Positions 34,690-46,879 of a DNA stretch of 64,000 bases are shown one piece after another (within the stretch, counting starts at the first letter, position 1; every line of letters begins with the position of its first letter). Source of the DNA: Gaeumannomyces sp. JS-464 (lineage: Eukaryota; Ascomycota; Sordariomycetes; Magnaporthales; Magnaporthaceae); contig NGZR01000007.1 of NCBI GenBank assembly GCA_002197995.1, positions 2,500,399 to 2,564,398 of the forward strand. Reading direction: 5' to 3'. The position numbers and the translations under genes were made by a program. The notes beneath the pieces were generated by a model, which saw nothing but the letters and a program-made list of their open reading frames with translations, was not told the origin of the DNA and did no database searches.

Positions 34690-36135
34690 TAAATATAAAA
34701 AGGCATAATCGCTTGTTTCGGACGGGCATAAATGCTTAATTTACAAAACGACCCGCCAAAATGCTAATAAACCTTAACACGGGCGCAACGGCGAATATAA
34801 TAAATTATAAGTTCGTTTAAAAACATAAAATCCCGAAAGCACGCACGTTTATTTTAAAGCTTATCGGCGTGCAAAAAGCTTTTATTAAATGCTATAACGC
34901 GCATTTTATTACGCTTAAAACACAAAAAAAAAAAAGGCAAAAGCGGGACATTACCGCGCTATTTTACGCTATTCGGAAAAATGCTAACGTTTTAAATATC
35001 TTATTAAAACACCCGATAATAGCAAAAAAGGGAATTAATTTATTTAATACTAACCAATCGTAAAAGTTCGAAACCCTTCGAATGTTAAACATAAACGAAT
35101 AAGCAACCGCTATTGCAATAAGGTTACTAGCGTATTAAATGCAGCTTACACGAGCCGTAATAGGAAATATTACAGCTATTTACTATTAGCTAAGCATTTA
35201 TAAACCAACTATTCCCGCGTTAAATAAGGAAAACAAAAAAAAGTTAACGGAGCTACTCGACTTTCGACTTCGGGATTACGCTAATATGTTTTCCAATATT
35301 AAAACCAAAAAGCTTTTATTATTAAAAAAAGCCGAGTATGCTATTAAATTCGAAAAAGGAATTAAGCTTTTTATAAATGCTTTATACCTAATTTCGGAAA
35401 AACAAGCAATAGCATTTAAAAAGTACTTCGAAAAAAACCTTGCAATAGGAAAAGTTACCCTTTTAAAGGCAAATACGGGCTTTTTAATGCTATTCGTACT
35501 TAAAAAGGACAGGTTTTTACGCTTATGTATTAATTACCGAGCTTTAAACCGAATTACGCGTAAAAACCGCTATTTATTACTTTTTATATTCGATTTAATA
35601 AATAAATTAGCGAAAGCGAAATGGTTTTCCAAATTGGACTTACGGAACGCTTATTATCGCATTCGCATTCGACGTAAAAACAAATGGAAAACAGCATTTC
35701 GCATTAAATACGGGCTATTTAAATACACCGTAATGCCGTTCGGGTTAACCAACGCTTCGTTTACCTTTTAAACATATATATATCGGGCTTTAGCAAGCTT
35801 TATTAATTACATTTGCGTGGTTTATTTTAACGATATTATCGTATTTTTTTAAACCGAGGAAAAGCATAAACAGTATATAAAACAAATCCTAAAAAAACTC
35901 CGGCTATACGAGTTATATGCTAAGCAATCCAAATGCGAGTTTTTTAAAAACTACGTCGAGTTTTTAAAATTCCGAGTATTTCGAAAAGGCGTATTTATAA
36001 ACCCCGAACGCATTAAAGCGATTTAAAAATGGCAATCCTTAAAATCCTATAAAAACATTTAAATATTTTTAAAATTCGCGAACTTTTACCGCAAATTTAT
36101 CCTTAACTATTCCCAAATAATAACCTTTATAACGG
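34690..36135 (+). pseudogene. pol of G, part 1: protease and reverse transcriptase
   Basis: A stop-free RT stretch of 161 codons lies at 35286-35771: NTGFLMLFVLKKD, LCINYRALNRITRKNRY, KWFSKLDLRNAYYRIRI and YTVMPFGLTNASF, all diagnostic Ty3/Gypsy RT blocks. The catalytic box just after reads VVYFNDIIVFF, with the first Asp of YLDD replaced by Asn. The protease upstream (34690-35280) is weak. The frame ends at AACGG (36131-36135), the left duplication of H, and resumes at 43931 in the same phase. Confidence 0.88.
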
Positions 36136-36293
36136 TATTACGAAACGAGTTTTAACCCACGTTTAAACCACTACCAACCTTATATATAATTGCTTCCCGC
36201 TATTAAATAGCTAAAAAACTTTTTTTTTTTTTCCTTACGCAATAACAATTTTTTATATAAAACCTAAGTATTACATTATAACAATTTGTTACG
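36136..36293 (+). repeat. 5' LTR of H
   Basis: 158 bp, ends CATTATAACA. Paired with 43775-43925. Confidence 0.9.
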
Positions 36294-36329
36294 CTAATTT
36301 TCGAAAACCGGCTAATACGGTAGCCGCTT

Positions 36330-37790
36330 TTTACCATAACCAAAACACGTAATATATTACGGAACCACATTTAAACTAAAACCACGCCGATAAATCGATA
36401 CCGGAACGACGGTAATACCACGATACCACGATATTATAGCATTATATTATATTAAAATACGATAGGAAACGCTTTCGCTAAATATCCTTTACTGGAATCG
36501 CTAATTAAAAGCGCCGAAATAGTAAATGTAATAGCGTTTATTAACGTAATAATTAGCAATTAGAAAATGTCGAACCAAATATACGGCATTTTTTAAACAC
36601 TAAATAACGGTATAGAAAAAATGCTTAAAATTAATTAAAAAACTAAACAAAGCTTAAACGAAATAACCAAACATTGCTAAAAAGCAATCGAAAATTTTAA
36701 ACGAAAAACGGCGAAATGCGCGCAATACGAAAAGAAAAAAAAAGCGGCGTACTAATTCGAAGTTTAAATGCTAAAACGATTTAACATTAGCTAAAACCGA
36801 ATCCGAAAATTAAAAAGCCAATTAGCAAAAGCTAAAACGGCGTGTTAAAAAACCTTGTTTAGCTTAAAAATATACACTTTAATTATAACCAAAACATTTA
36901 TACCGCTTTTAAAAAATAACGAAGCCCCGCTAGTTTAGCATTATATAATTACCGATAAGCTTATATTTTTTTAACTAAAAGGCTATAACCTTTTAACATT
37001 TTTAAACGGGCAATTATTACCCGAAACCCGTTAAAAGGCGTACGAGTTTTAAAAAGCCCAATTATAAGCGAAATTTGCATTGGACGAATACGCGTTTTCA
37101 AAATAAAAGGAAAAGGTTTTATACGCCGGACAGTTTTTTTCGGGATAAATTTATAGCTTTATTAAAAACCGCATACCTAATAACGCTAATTTATTAACCC
37201 GCTAATTATCCATTATCGACGAGCTTTTTCGTATTTTAAACCCGGTATATATTACCGCCGACGCCGCGTAAGCCGCTTAACGCCATTTCGTTAGCTTTAA
37301 GTAAAGCAAAAGCTTTTATAGGGATTTTATTAACGAGTTTTACAAATTGGCCGATTTATACGACATAATAAATGTATAATTTATTAAAGCTTTTAAAGTA
37401 AAAATTAACGGCGAGCTAAACGCGCTTTTACGGTTTATGCTTTTAAATTTGCGCTTTAGCCCCGGCGTTTTCGATAAATGGGTAGCACTATTTTAAAACC
37501 TATTTAATAATATCGCAAACCACAATTACTGTTAAAAAGGCTATAACTAATCGATATATAACTAATAAGCCGCGCATTAGGATTTTAGCGATGCTATAAA
37601 TTTTAGCAAAATTAGCATAACGGAACGTTAAATTACGCTAAAAGAAAGGCAAAAACGCAAGATTAAACGACTTTGCTTTTATTACGGGAAAAACGCCATA
37701 TATCCCGCGGATGCTTAACGAAAACCAGCGATATACCGTTAAAAAACGAATAAGCTTTACGGCAAATCGCTCGCGAAGTATTAAAAGGCA
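36330..37790 (+). pseudogene. gag of H
   Basis: The + strand has a Retrotrans_gag-like core at about 37300-37510: DFINEFYKLADLYDII, FKVKINGELNALLRF and a WVALFQNLFNNIA-like segment. The knuckle near 37670-37715 reads CFYYGKNAIYPADA, a CX2CX4HX4C whose second Cys, His and last Cys are lost. Stops are frequent; borders are approximate. Confidence 0.75.
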
Positions 37791-37799
37791 ATTAATATA

Positions 37800-40700
37800 A
37801 GCAAATATAAAAAAGGGGTTTTTTTAACATAATAAGCTTTAATATAACTTTTTCCTTTTTACGTACCTTTGCTTAAATAATACCGGAATTATCCCGTATT
37901 AATCGCTTATTAATACCAAGTGCTTTTTATTAAGCATTTATTAATAACGCTTTCGCGCGTAAATACTAATTAAAACGATAAAAGCTTTTACGATTAAAAC
38001 CGTTTCGATTTGCCGACGGAAAGGTTATAAAATATTTTACCGAATTCGTTTAAACTAAATACCAGTTCGCTAGCAAGCTAAAAACCTTAGTTATATATTG
38101 CTAGCCGTTAAACGGCCCCGATATTATTTTAAGCTTGCCGTGGTTACGATATTATAACTTTAATATCGATTAAAAGGCAAGCATTTTATTAATTAACGGA
38201 AAAAACGATAATAAAAACCTATTACGCTATATTTAACCTGGAAATTAGGATATTTAATGTTTTAAATTTCGCTATATTTTATAGGTAATTAAAAATGCAA
38301 ATAAAACGAACCACTTTAAAAGAATTCCTTTTTAATATAATAATAAACCGCTTTATTAACCCGCAAAGCAGTTTACAAATCGTTAAAAAAATATTAGCGA
38401 CATTTTTAAAAGCTATTTTTTTTTTAAACGATACGCTACGCGATACCCCGCTAATTTCGAAATTGGAAGATTTCCGGAATTAAATCGACGAAATACCGTA
38501 TTTTCGCCGGATATTCGAAAAAAATATCGAAAAGTACTTAAAAAAAATAATACTAGCGATAATATAGGAAATTTTGGACAAATTGTTTAAAAAGTTAAAA
38601 GATTTGGCCGATTGCTTTTCGCTTAAAAACGCGGAAATATTGCCATTATACTAGCCATTCGACTATAAAATTAAGCTTTTCGTTAAAAAAACGCCGCTAT
38701 ATAGCTATTACCGCGTTATATTACCGGAAAACTACGTATAATACGGAAATATTTGGACGAACATTTAATAAAAGCTTTATACGCTTTACTTAATCCCCCG
38801 CCGCCGTACTAATGCTTTTCGCGCGGAAACCCGGCAAAAAAGTAAAGTTTGCATGGATTACAAAAGCTTAAATAACGTTACCGTTAAAAACCGCTACCCG
38901 ATCCCGCTTATTAAAAAGACTTTAAACGCTTTATTAAAAGCAAAGTAGTTTATTAAACTCGATATTACGGCGGCGTTTAACCGTTTACGTATCGCTTTAA
39001 AAAAACGAGTGGAAAACCGCGTTTATTACGAAGTTCGGCCTATTCGAATGCCTTGTCGCGAACTTCGGTATAACAAAAGCCCCGAACTCGTTTTAACATT
39101 ATATTAACGTTAAGCAACTTATTAAATAAGTTCGCTATAGCATACTTAAATAACGTGCTTATATATAGCGAAACATAAACGGAATACCAGCGATACGTTA
39201 AAAAAGTAATGCAAAAACTCGACGACGCCGGCTTTATAATCGATATTTGGAAATGCAAGTTTAACGTCCAAAAAATAAAATACCTAAGCTTGGTAATTAC
39301 CACGTAAAAAATGCGGATAAACGAGGAAAAAGTTCGGGCGATTAAAAATTAGCAAAAACTTTAATCGCTAAAAAACTTTTAACGTTTCGTTAGCTTCGCC
39401 AATTTTTACCGAGGGTTTATTAAAAGCTTTTTTAAAATCGCGCAGCCTTTTACAACGCTAATAAGTTATAAAAACTGGCTAAACACTTTTAAATAACGCT
39501 GCGATAGCGTTTTAATAATTAAAAAACGCTTTTTCGTTAACGATTACTTTAGCCTTTTATAACCTTACTAAAAGGACTATCGTAAAAGCAAACGCGTCCG
39601 ATTAAGCGTCGGGCGGGTGTTATTATAAATTAACGAGCTAAAATCCGCCGGCTAATCGCCTTTTTTTTAACAAAGCATTTACCAGCGAAATGCAATTATA
39701 AAATTTACGATAAAAAGCTTTTAACAATCGTTAAAGCATTTAAAAAATAGCGCTTAAAATTACAAAATACGGAATAAATAGTGGAAATATGGTCGAATTA
39801 TAAAAACTTTTAATATTTCGCTATTACCAAATTGTTAAACTAGCGTTAAATCCGCTAATTCGAATTTCTTAGCGATTTTAAATTCCAAATTGTGTATAAA
39901 TCGGGCAAATTAGCCGTAATGCCGGATACATTTTCCCGGTTATTTAGCGTAAAACCGGCGAACATTTAAAACGTAATAAACGATAAAATCGCATTCCGGC
40001 ACCGTATATACTATTGCCAATTAACGTATAACAAGCGGAAAACCAGCGATAAACCGTTAATAAGCCGGCATATAAATAACCGATATTATAGCAATTAAAC
40101 GTATTGCAATTTATAAACATATATATTAATAACGCTTACGTTAAATGCGAAACGATATAAGCTATACTAGCGGCGTTACGAAACCTAACGACGAGGTAGT
40201 TTTTTAACGCGATCCGGAAATATAAAATCGCTATTACTAATTGTTTAGCGATCCGCGGTCGAATTTATATCGGTAAATAATTATAAATCCCGTTCGATAA
40301 TACATTTTAATTTTAAATCTTTTACCGCACATATAGTTTACCGCTAAAAAAGCACCTTAGCAAAACGAAAACGTATAATTTTACTTGTAAGATTTACACG
40401 TAACCGGGTTTTTAACGAAATGTTAACGCTTTTGTATAAAAATGCTACTTTTGCAAAATGGTTAAAAAAGGGAAAAGCTTACTAAACGGCTTTTTAAAGC
40501 CCTTTCCGGTGCTATTCCGGCCGTAGGCATATATTTTTATAGATTTCGTTAAGCTATTGCCGAAATGCGAACGGAACGGCGTTATGCACGAAAACGTCCT
40601 AATAATAATCGACCAATTAATAAAAATAAAACATTATATCCTTATTAGCGCTATAAATGCAAGCATTTTAACAAACGCTTTCGTTTTATTAGTTTATCGC

Positions 40701-41760
40701 TATTACGAAACCCTAAATATTATTATATCCGATAAAAGCACCTAATTTATATCGGCTTTTTAAAAAAAAACTATTAAAACGTTTAGGAATTGCTTTTCGC
40801 TATTCGTCGTTATACCACTCGAAATTCGATAGCCAAACGGAAATCGTTAACGCATATATAAAATAATACTTTTAAGCGTTTTGCTCGTTTTACTAAAACG
40901 ATTAAATGGATTAGCTGCTAATTAAAAAGTTTACTAATAACAATTAAATGTTAAAAACCACGCACGTTACCCTTTTTTTCGCCAATTATAAATGGCACCC
41001 GCATATAAGGACAAAACCGAAAATAAAACGAAAAAACGGTAATACGCTAATAACCCGACGTAAAATCCATAATACTATTACAATCGCGAACCGTATCGAA
41101 AAGGTTTTTAAATTTATTAAAACGTTAATAAAAGTATCGAAAAAACGTTATATGGAAGCGGCGAACCGCTATTATTAAAACGCGGGCACGGTTAAAATCG
41201 GCAACCGAATATAAGTAAATACGAAATATATAGCGTTTTTACGCCCCATTTTTAAGCTTAGCGATAAATAAGTAGGCTCGTTTTACGTAACGAAGGTTTA
41301 CTTACGCGCTTTTGCAATTTAACTGCTTGCGGAATACAAAATTTTCCCCGTTTTCCACATATTTTTAATCGCGCGGGAAAAGCCGGGGCTGCCCGAGCAA
41401 AATCAAATTAATAAGCAATACGCGGGAAAAGCAAATGGCTTAAAACTAGCGAAGCATTTAAACAAAAATAACAAAAGTACGAAAGCCCGATAGTATTTCG
41501 ATTGCATTTTAAATTTTAAAAGTACGCCGAAAACCTGCAATATAAAGTTAAATAAGCGTATTATACGCACTTATATAGCAATTATCGCGGGATTTAAAAA
41601 GCGCGAACGATAAAATTTAAAAGTTTTATAAACGTTACTCGTATAAACCGGGGTTACCGTTATAATAGCGGTTATTAATAGCAACCTAAGCGTAAAAACG
41701 GCGCACGCCCGGCTTTGCATAACGTTTTAAAACGAAATAGCTATTTAAAAAACTAAAAGG
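37800..41760 (+). pseudogene. pol of H: protease, RT, RNase H, integrase, chromodomain-like
   Basis: RT at about 38850-39420: [34 protein letters not shown] and, at the active site near 39135, IAYLNNVLIYS, where YLDD has become YLNN. RNase H about 39580-39830 (KQRLKLQNTE region). Integrase core about 40530-40880: FIDFVKLLPKC, VLIIIDQLIKI, IIISDKSTQFIS and FDSQTEIVN; the catalytic D, D and E are all still present, unlike in G. The C-terminal region (41200-41620) has FYVTKVYLRAF and a chromodomain-like CNIKLNKRIIRTYIAII. TAA/TAG stops disable it. Confidence 0.85.
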
Positions 41761-42099
41761 CAAGCCGAAAAAAAACACCGCAATTTTAATTTCCTAATTT
41801 AATTAAACTATTATAAAAAAACGCTAACAAATAGCGCTAAAACAAAAGGAAATAAACGAAACCAAAACGAAATTATATTATTATACCGGGATAAATATAA
41901 TCCTATACCATTACCATATACCATTATTAATATCGGTTAAAACGTTATCGCTTTTAGCGTTAACCCGGCTATTAATCGTAATATCGCTACTGTTACTTTT
42001 AAATTCCGCCTTTTTAAAACCGCCGAAAAAAACTTACTAGCGTTAAAATCGGAAAAGGAATTATCCGATATATAGTTGCGATCCGGGAAAATAACACCA

Positions 42100-43740
42100 T
42101 AAACTACTTTTTCGTTTTTAATCCGCCAAATGTTTATTAGCGAAAGGTTAGCGAAAAACGCGTGAATTTTTTTACAATATTATTACTAACGCGGTTAATA
42201 AAATTATACGCGGTTTTATAACGCATATTATACATAATATTATTACGACGGATATTAATTCGCGTAACGCTTTAAAAACGACGGAACGTTTTTGTATTAT
42301 AATTATCTTACTTTTTATAAAGGATATTAATAAAACGACGATAAGTAAGCCTTTATAAACGGCTATCGTCGTTAATATTACGAAAGCGGGCTTGCACAAA
42401 TATAGCGTTAATATTATAACGTTAAAATAACGGAGTTATAAGCTACGTAAAAGCATTACAATTATATTTAGCGAAGCGATTACTAATCGACGCGACGATT
42501 AAAACGCTCGCCCGGCGGGATAAAAAAGTTAGCTTATTCGCGCGCTTCGGCGGAAACGGTAGCAAGCTCGCGCTTAATGCGCTTTTATTATAAGGAAATA
42601 AAAGCGGTTAACGTTAATAATCGCTTAGGAAAACCATAAAAAACTATTAACGTTACGGCTTTTTTTTAAGCCACTCGTACCACGCTATTTATCGCTTTAA
42701 AAGCTAGCGCGGACGAACGCGTTAAATAGCAAATACATCGTTTTAAATACGGTATTAAAACGCCGCAAATTAAATAGCGTATAATCGTTAAAATCGGTAT
42801 CGGTAGCGTTATTACCATCGTTTACGTGCTCGGCGGCGTTTTAACGGCAAAGCTTTTAATAGTAAGCGGTAACGCGATAAAAAAAAATTCGCTAAAAGCT
42901 TAAAAACGAACGACGTTTTCCAAATCGCTACGGAAAAACGGCGATAGCTAGTTAAAAATATATTAGCAAAAAATTAGCGAAATAAAGCGATAACACGTAC
43001 TTTGTAATAAAGCTTATTACGGGTGGCCGCATTAATCGCAAAAATCCGATTAAACCGATTTGCGGCCAACGTTTGTAAAATAGCACGTTATTTTAAACGC
43101 CTCGACCATTTGCTTAAATAACGGCGTAAAGCGAACGGAAACTAAAATGCGTATACGTTTTAAAGCAATCCGTATGCAAAAAATGCAAATGCGCGTGGTA
43201 AAAGCGGCACCGCGGCCGAATACCTTACCGGGGCGAAAAAAACGAAAGCTATCGCGATAATAGCGAAAACGCGGCGAAAAGCGAACGAACGGGTGCGCGG
43301 GAATAAAAAAAGCTTAATAAAAAAGCTTACGCGCGTAAAAGCGCTAACGATTAAAACGGCGCGAAACTAAAAAAAAGCGGCGAAAGTATAACGTTATAAC
43401 GTTATTATTATCGCTAATCGAAAACTTATCGGGACGCGACGAAAACGAAACAAAGCAAATGGAAAAAAAAGGAACATAACGAAAGCTTAGCGAAAAAACG
43501 GGGATGATAACGAACAAAAGCATAAATATAAGCGGGCATAAAAACTTAACGAAAAGGAAAAAAGCGATATAATTAAACGCGACCGCGACCGGAAGCGGGA
43601 TAAGGACGAAGCTAGGAATAAAGTAAGGAAAAAGTAAGGAAAAAGTGAAAACCCGGCGTAAAAGCACCGAGGAATTGGCATAACGCGTTTAAAATGGTCG
43701 CGAAACCTTTATAACTATACGTAACCATTATTAAATTTGC
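42100..43740 (+). pseudogene. extra ORF downstream of pol in H
   Basis: Between pol and the 3' LTR, one + strand frame from about 42240 to 43720 is broken only by TAA/TAG at Gln-like places. Readable blocks: RLKRSPGGIKKLAYS, SRLMRFYYKEIKAVNVN, TTLFIALKASADERVK, KIGIGSVITIVYVLGGV, GVKRTETKMRIRFKAIRM, VKAAPRPNTLPGRKKRKL, LLLSLIENLSGRDENE. The C-terminal half is very basic. A mildly hydrophobic segment near 42780-42850 could be a membrane or core helix. No Gag, Pol or Env family recognised. A second + frame near 42170-42430 is also open, so a frame change there is possible. Confidence 0.5.
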
Positions 43741-43774
43741 AATTAAAAATAATTGCGGTTTTAAATTAAGGTAT

Positions 43775-43925
43775 TATTACGAAGCAAGTTTTAGCTTACG
43801 TTAAACCACTATTAACTTTATATATAAATTGCTTCCCGTTACCAAATAGCTAAAAAACCTTTTTTTTTTTTTCCTCGCGTAATAACAGTTTTTTTTTATA
43901 CAAGATTTAAGTTTGCATTGTGATA
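43775..43925 (+). repeat. 3' LTR of H
   Basis: 151 bp, ends TTGTGATA (CA now TA), then AACGG at 43926-43930. Small length differences to the 5' LTR are in the T run and its neighbourhood. Confidence 0.9.
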
Positions 43926-43930
43926 AACGG

Positions 43931-46585
43931 AGTTGTTAAAAAGCAGTTAAAACGGGAAAAAAAGAAATGTTTAATTGGCCGCCCCGTAATAGCGCAAGCT
44001 TTTAAAAAGCTTAAAACAGCGTTTAAAAACGCCACCATTTTTAAGCATTAGGACTTAGCTAAAAAACCAAAGTAAAACGAATACTTTAACTAAAACCATT
44101 TTTAGCATATTATTTTAACTAATAAACGGACGATAACACTTTATAGCTTTTTATTTTCGCAAAATTAACAAACGCGGAATAAAGTGGGTTATAAAATAGC
44201 AAAAGTTACTAGCTATTATCGAGTTTTTTAAACATTAGCGCTAATAATTTAAAAAGCGCATTTAAAATGTTTACGGTGCTAATTAACTATTAAGCTTTAA
44301 AAAAAAGTAAATTTAAACCTTAGCTAAAAACTTCCGAAGTAAACTAGCTAAATAAATGTATAAAAACTATCCCAATTCGATTTTAACATCGAATATAATC
44401 GGCAAAACTAACCTTACGAATGGTTTATCCAAAAAGCCAAATTATATAAAAGGAAAAATTACATACGAAAACGTTATTCCATTATTCGCGGTTAAGTTAA
44501 ACTTATTACCACATTTGCTAAATAAATTAACCTAATAAATTACTGCATTAATAATCGAAAAAAGCTATCCAAATATTATAAAACAATATGTCCAAACTGT
44601 AAAGAAAATTCCAACTCGGGTTTGCGATTTACAAAAAAGGCAACGCGCTTTGTTTAAAAAGAAGTAGTTATAACGTCGACCTTTTAAACTATTTTACTCG
44701 AATTAATACCCTTATAAAAGGGAAAAAAACGAAAAGCAAATACCGTTAAAGCGCCCCGAAGCGGGCACGTTCGAAAATCGCGGAAAAAATACCAATTTTT
44801 ACGGTTTAAGCTGCAAATAGCTATACAAATCCTTATCGCAGCCTTTACTCGCGTAAAAAAACGAAAATAGCAAGTAAAGCTTAATTAAAAGGTAACCTAA
44901 AAAAGTTAGCGATAATTTAACTTCGGGCAAAAAAAAACTACTAGCAAAAAGCTTAAAACTAAAAACGTTATTTATAACCAATTGCTTTTCGCCCTATTTA
45001 TTTATCGAACTAATAAAAAACAAAACGGTTAAAACCGACGAACTAAGCCGAGCAATATACCAACTGGTTAAACGGTTGCAAACGCAAAACCAAAAAGTTA
45101 TCGCATTACGTGCTTTGGTAAAAAACGGTGCCGGGATTTTAAAAGATTAACCCGCCCGTGAAAGCGATGCCGCGCGAAGCCGTAATACCGTTAAAAAGGG
45201 CGATACCACGCAAAGACGTAAAGCTGCGTGCAGCCGCAATGCCGTGCAAAATCGCGATACCGCTAAAAAGAGCGATGCCGCGTAAAGCCGCGATGCCGCG
45301 CAAAGCCGCGATGCCGCCGGAAAAAGCGATGCCGTGCCGAAACGCGATGCCGCGCAAAAACGCGACGCCGTGCAAAAGCACGACGCCGTCGAAAAAAACG
45401 ATGCCGTGCAAAAACGCGATGCCGTGCAAAGGCACGAAGCCGCCGAGGAAGGCGAAGCGGCGCATTAGCGCTATACCGCGCAAAGTCGCGATGCCGTGCA
45501 AAGCTATAATGCCGCCTACAAAGGCGATAAAGCCAGGAAAAGCCGAAACCCTTATAAAGAATACCATATAAACGAGGACGGAGTTTTGTATTTCCGGAAA
45601 CGCTTAGTAATTCCCGCTTAAAAGGCATTTCGAGCTTAAATTATAGCATAACATTATAACGATTTCCGAGCAAAGCATTTCGAAATATATAAAACGGTAA
45701 AACTAATTAAACGCAAATTTTATTGGGAAAACGTGGATAAAAACATTGCAAAATACGTTCGCTTTTATTAAGCATATTAAAAAACGAAAATGCTAAAATA
45801 CAAACTTTATAACGAATTTTAGCCACTTTTACTATTCGAATACCCTTTCCAAAAAATTAATTTAAATTTTATTACGGGGCTATTAAAATGCTTAACGTTT
45901 ATAAGCTAAACGTATAATGCAATGCTTATAATGGTAAACCGCTTTACTAAATACGTTAAATTTATCTTTATGCGGAAAACAATTTCGGCCTTTTCTTTTG
46001 CCCAAATGCTATAACAGCACGTTAAATGCTAGTTCGGCACCCTCGAAAGCATTGTAAATAACCGAAACTCGCTATTTACTAGTTATTTTTAAATTAAGTA
46101 TAAAAAAGCGCTTTAATTCGCCCGTCGGCTATTTATTGCGTTTTATTTTTAAACCGACGGTTAAATTAAACGTATTTATTAAACGTTAACGCATTATTTA
46201 CGAACGTTTATTAACCGGGAAAGGTTTGGCTGGGCAACGGTATTATATAAGGCTAAATTCGCTTATAATAACGCAAAGCACGAAACTATTAAAATTAGCC
46301 TTTTCGAAGTTTTGTATGGTTTTAGCCCACGTATATATAAGGTTATAACAAACCTAAAAAAAACCAAAGTTTAAAAAGTGCTAAAAAAGCTGCATTATAT
46401 TCGTCGGATTAAAACCGATATACGAACGAATTATGCTCGAGCAATAAAGCTTAACACCGGTATTACAACTAAAAACGATAACCTTAAAAATACTAAAAAG
46501 GGCAAACCGTTAAACTATCCACTCGAAACTTTCGGTTTAAAGCAAAAAAGCGCAAACTCGCACCTATATATATTCGTATACTTAT
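43931..46585 (+). pseudogene. pol of G, part 2: RNase H, minisatellite linker, integrase
   Basis: Resumes in frame from 36135 (FITELLKSS). RNase H remnants cover about 44000-44420. The 18-bp minisatellite follows in frame (45158-45550). Integrase begins with an HHCC region (HYNDFRAKHFEIY and later the degraded Cys pair, 45640-45790). The core reads NFITGL, IMVNRF, NNRNSLFTS and TDG-IKRIYQT; families have D at the N of NFITG, D in SDRGS and E in TERVN. All three catalytic acids are thus N, N and K, each explained by one G-to-A change. Ends at CTTAT (46581-46585), the duplication of I. Confidence 0.85.
45158..45550 (+). repeat. 18-bp minisatellite in frame within G pol
   Basis: About twenty imperfect copies of an 18-bp unit near GATGCCGCGCAAAGCCGC, giving hexapeptides DAAQSR, DAVQKR, DAAGKS and so on in the pol frame. 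Both flanks read as pol in the same frame, so it adds a repetitive charged linker between RNase H and integrase. It is GC-rich and has kept CpG almost fully in an otherwise AT-rich element. Long stop-free stretches in the other frames and on the - strand are by-products of the period being a multiple of three. Confidence 0.85.
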
Positions 46586-46796
46586 TATTATAGCACGGCC
46601 GGCCTTTACGGGCGTTTAAGCCATGGTTGCAAAAATGGCCCTAAAGTTACTTAATTAAAAACCATCGAATGCTATATTAATTTTTATGCGCACGCGTGTC
46701 GCAACGCGCAATTGTTTTTACTTTTTTAGCTTTAAATCGTGATAATAATAAAGGGTATATTGCAGCTTTATTTGGGTTTTTATCGTTCCCGTTACA
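46586..46796 (+). repeat. 5' LTR of I
   Basis: 211 bp, starts TATTATAGCACGG (TG now TA), ends CCCGTTACA. Confidence 0.9.
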
Positions 46797-46879
46797 TTAT
46801 TTAAAGCTTAAACAACGGTTTTACTGCTTAAAAAGGCTTTTAAAATATCCTACCGAAATAAATTAACAAGCTTAAACGA

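Larger units (their letters stand above)
36136..43925 (+). mobile_element. Ty3/Gypsy retrotransposon H
   Basis: 7,790 bp, duplication AACGG (36131-36135, 43926-43930). Short LTRs: 36136-36293 (158 bp) and 43775-43925 (151 bp), starting TATTACGAA (TG now TA) and sharing a T12-T13 run and ATTGCTTCCCG. Order on the + strand: gag, protease, RT, RNase H, integrase, chromodomain-like region, then a further coding-like stretch of about 1.6 kb before the 3' LTR. It interrupts RT-RNase H of G. Confidence 0.92.

Noticed and set aside
43344..43681. Two - strand frames rich in Phe, Leu and Ser
   Set aside because: They are the complement of the basic C-terminal part of the + strand extra ORF of H.
45139..45628. 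Long overlapping frames on both strands with repeating hexapeptides
   Set aside because: They are by-products of an 18-bp tandem repeat; only the frame continuous with pol on both sides is taken as meaningful.
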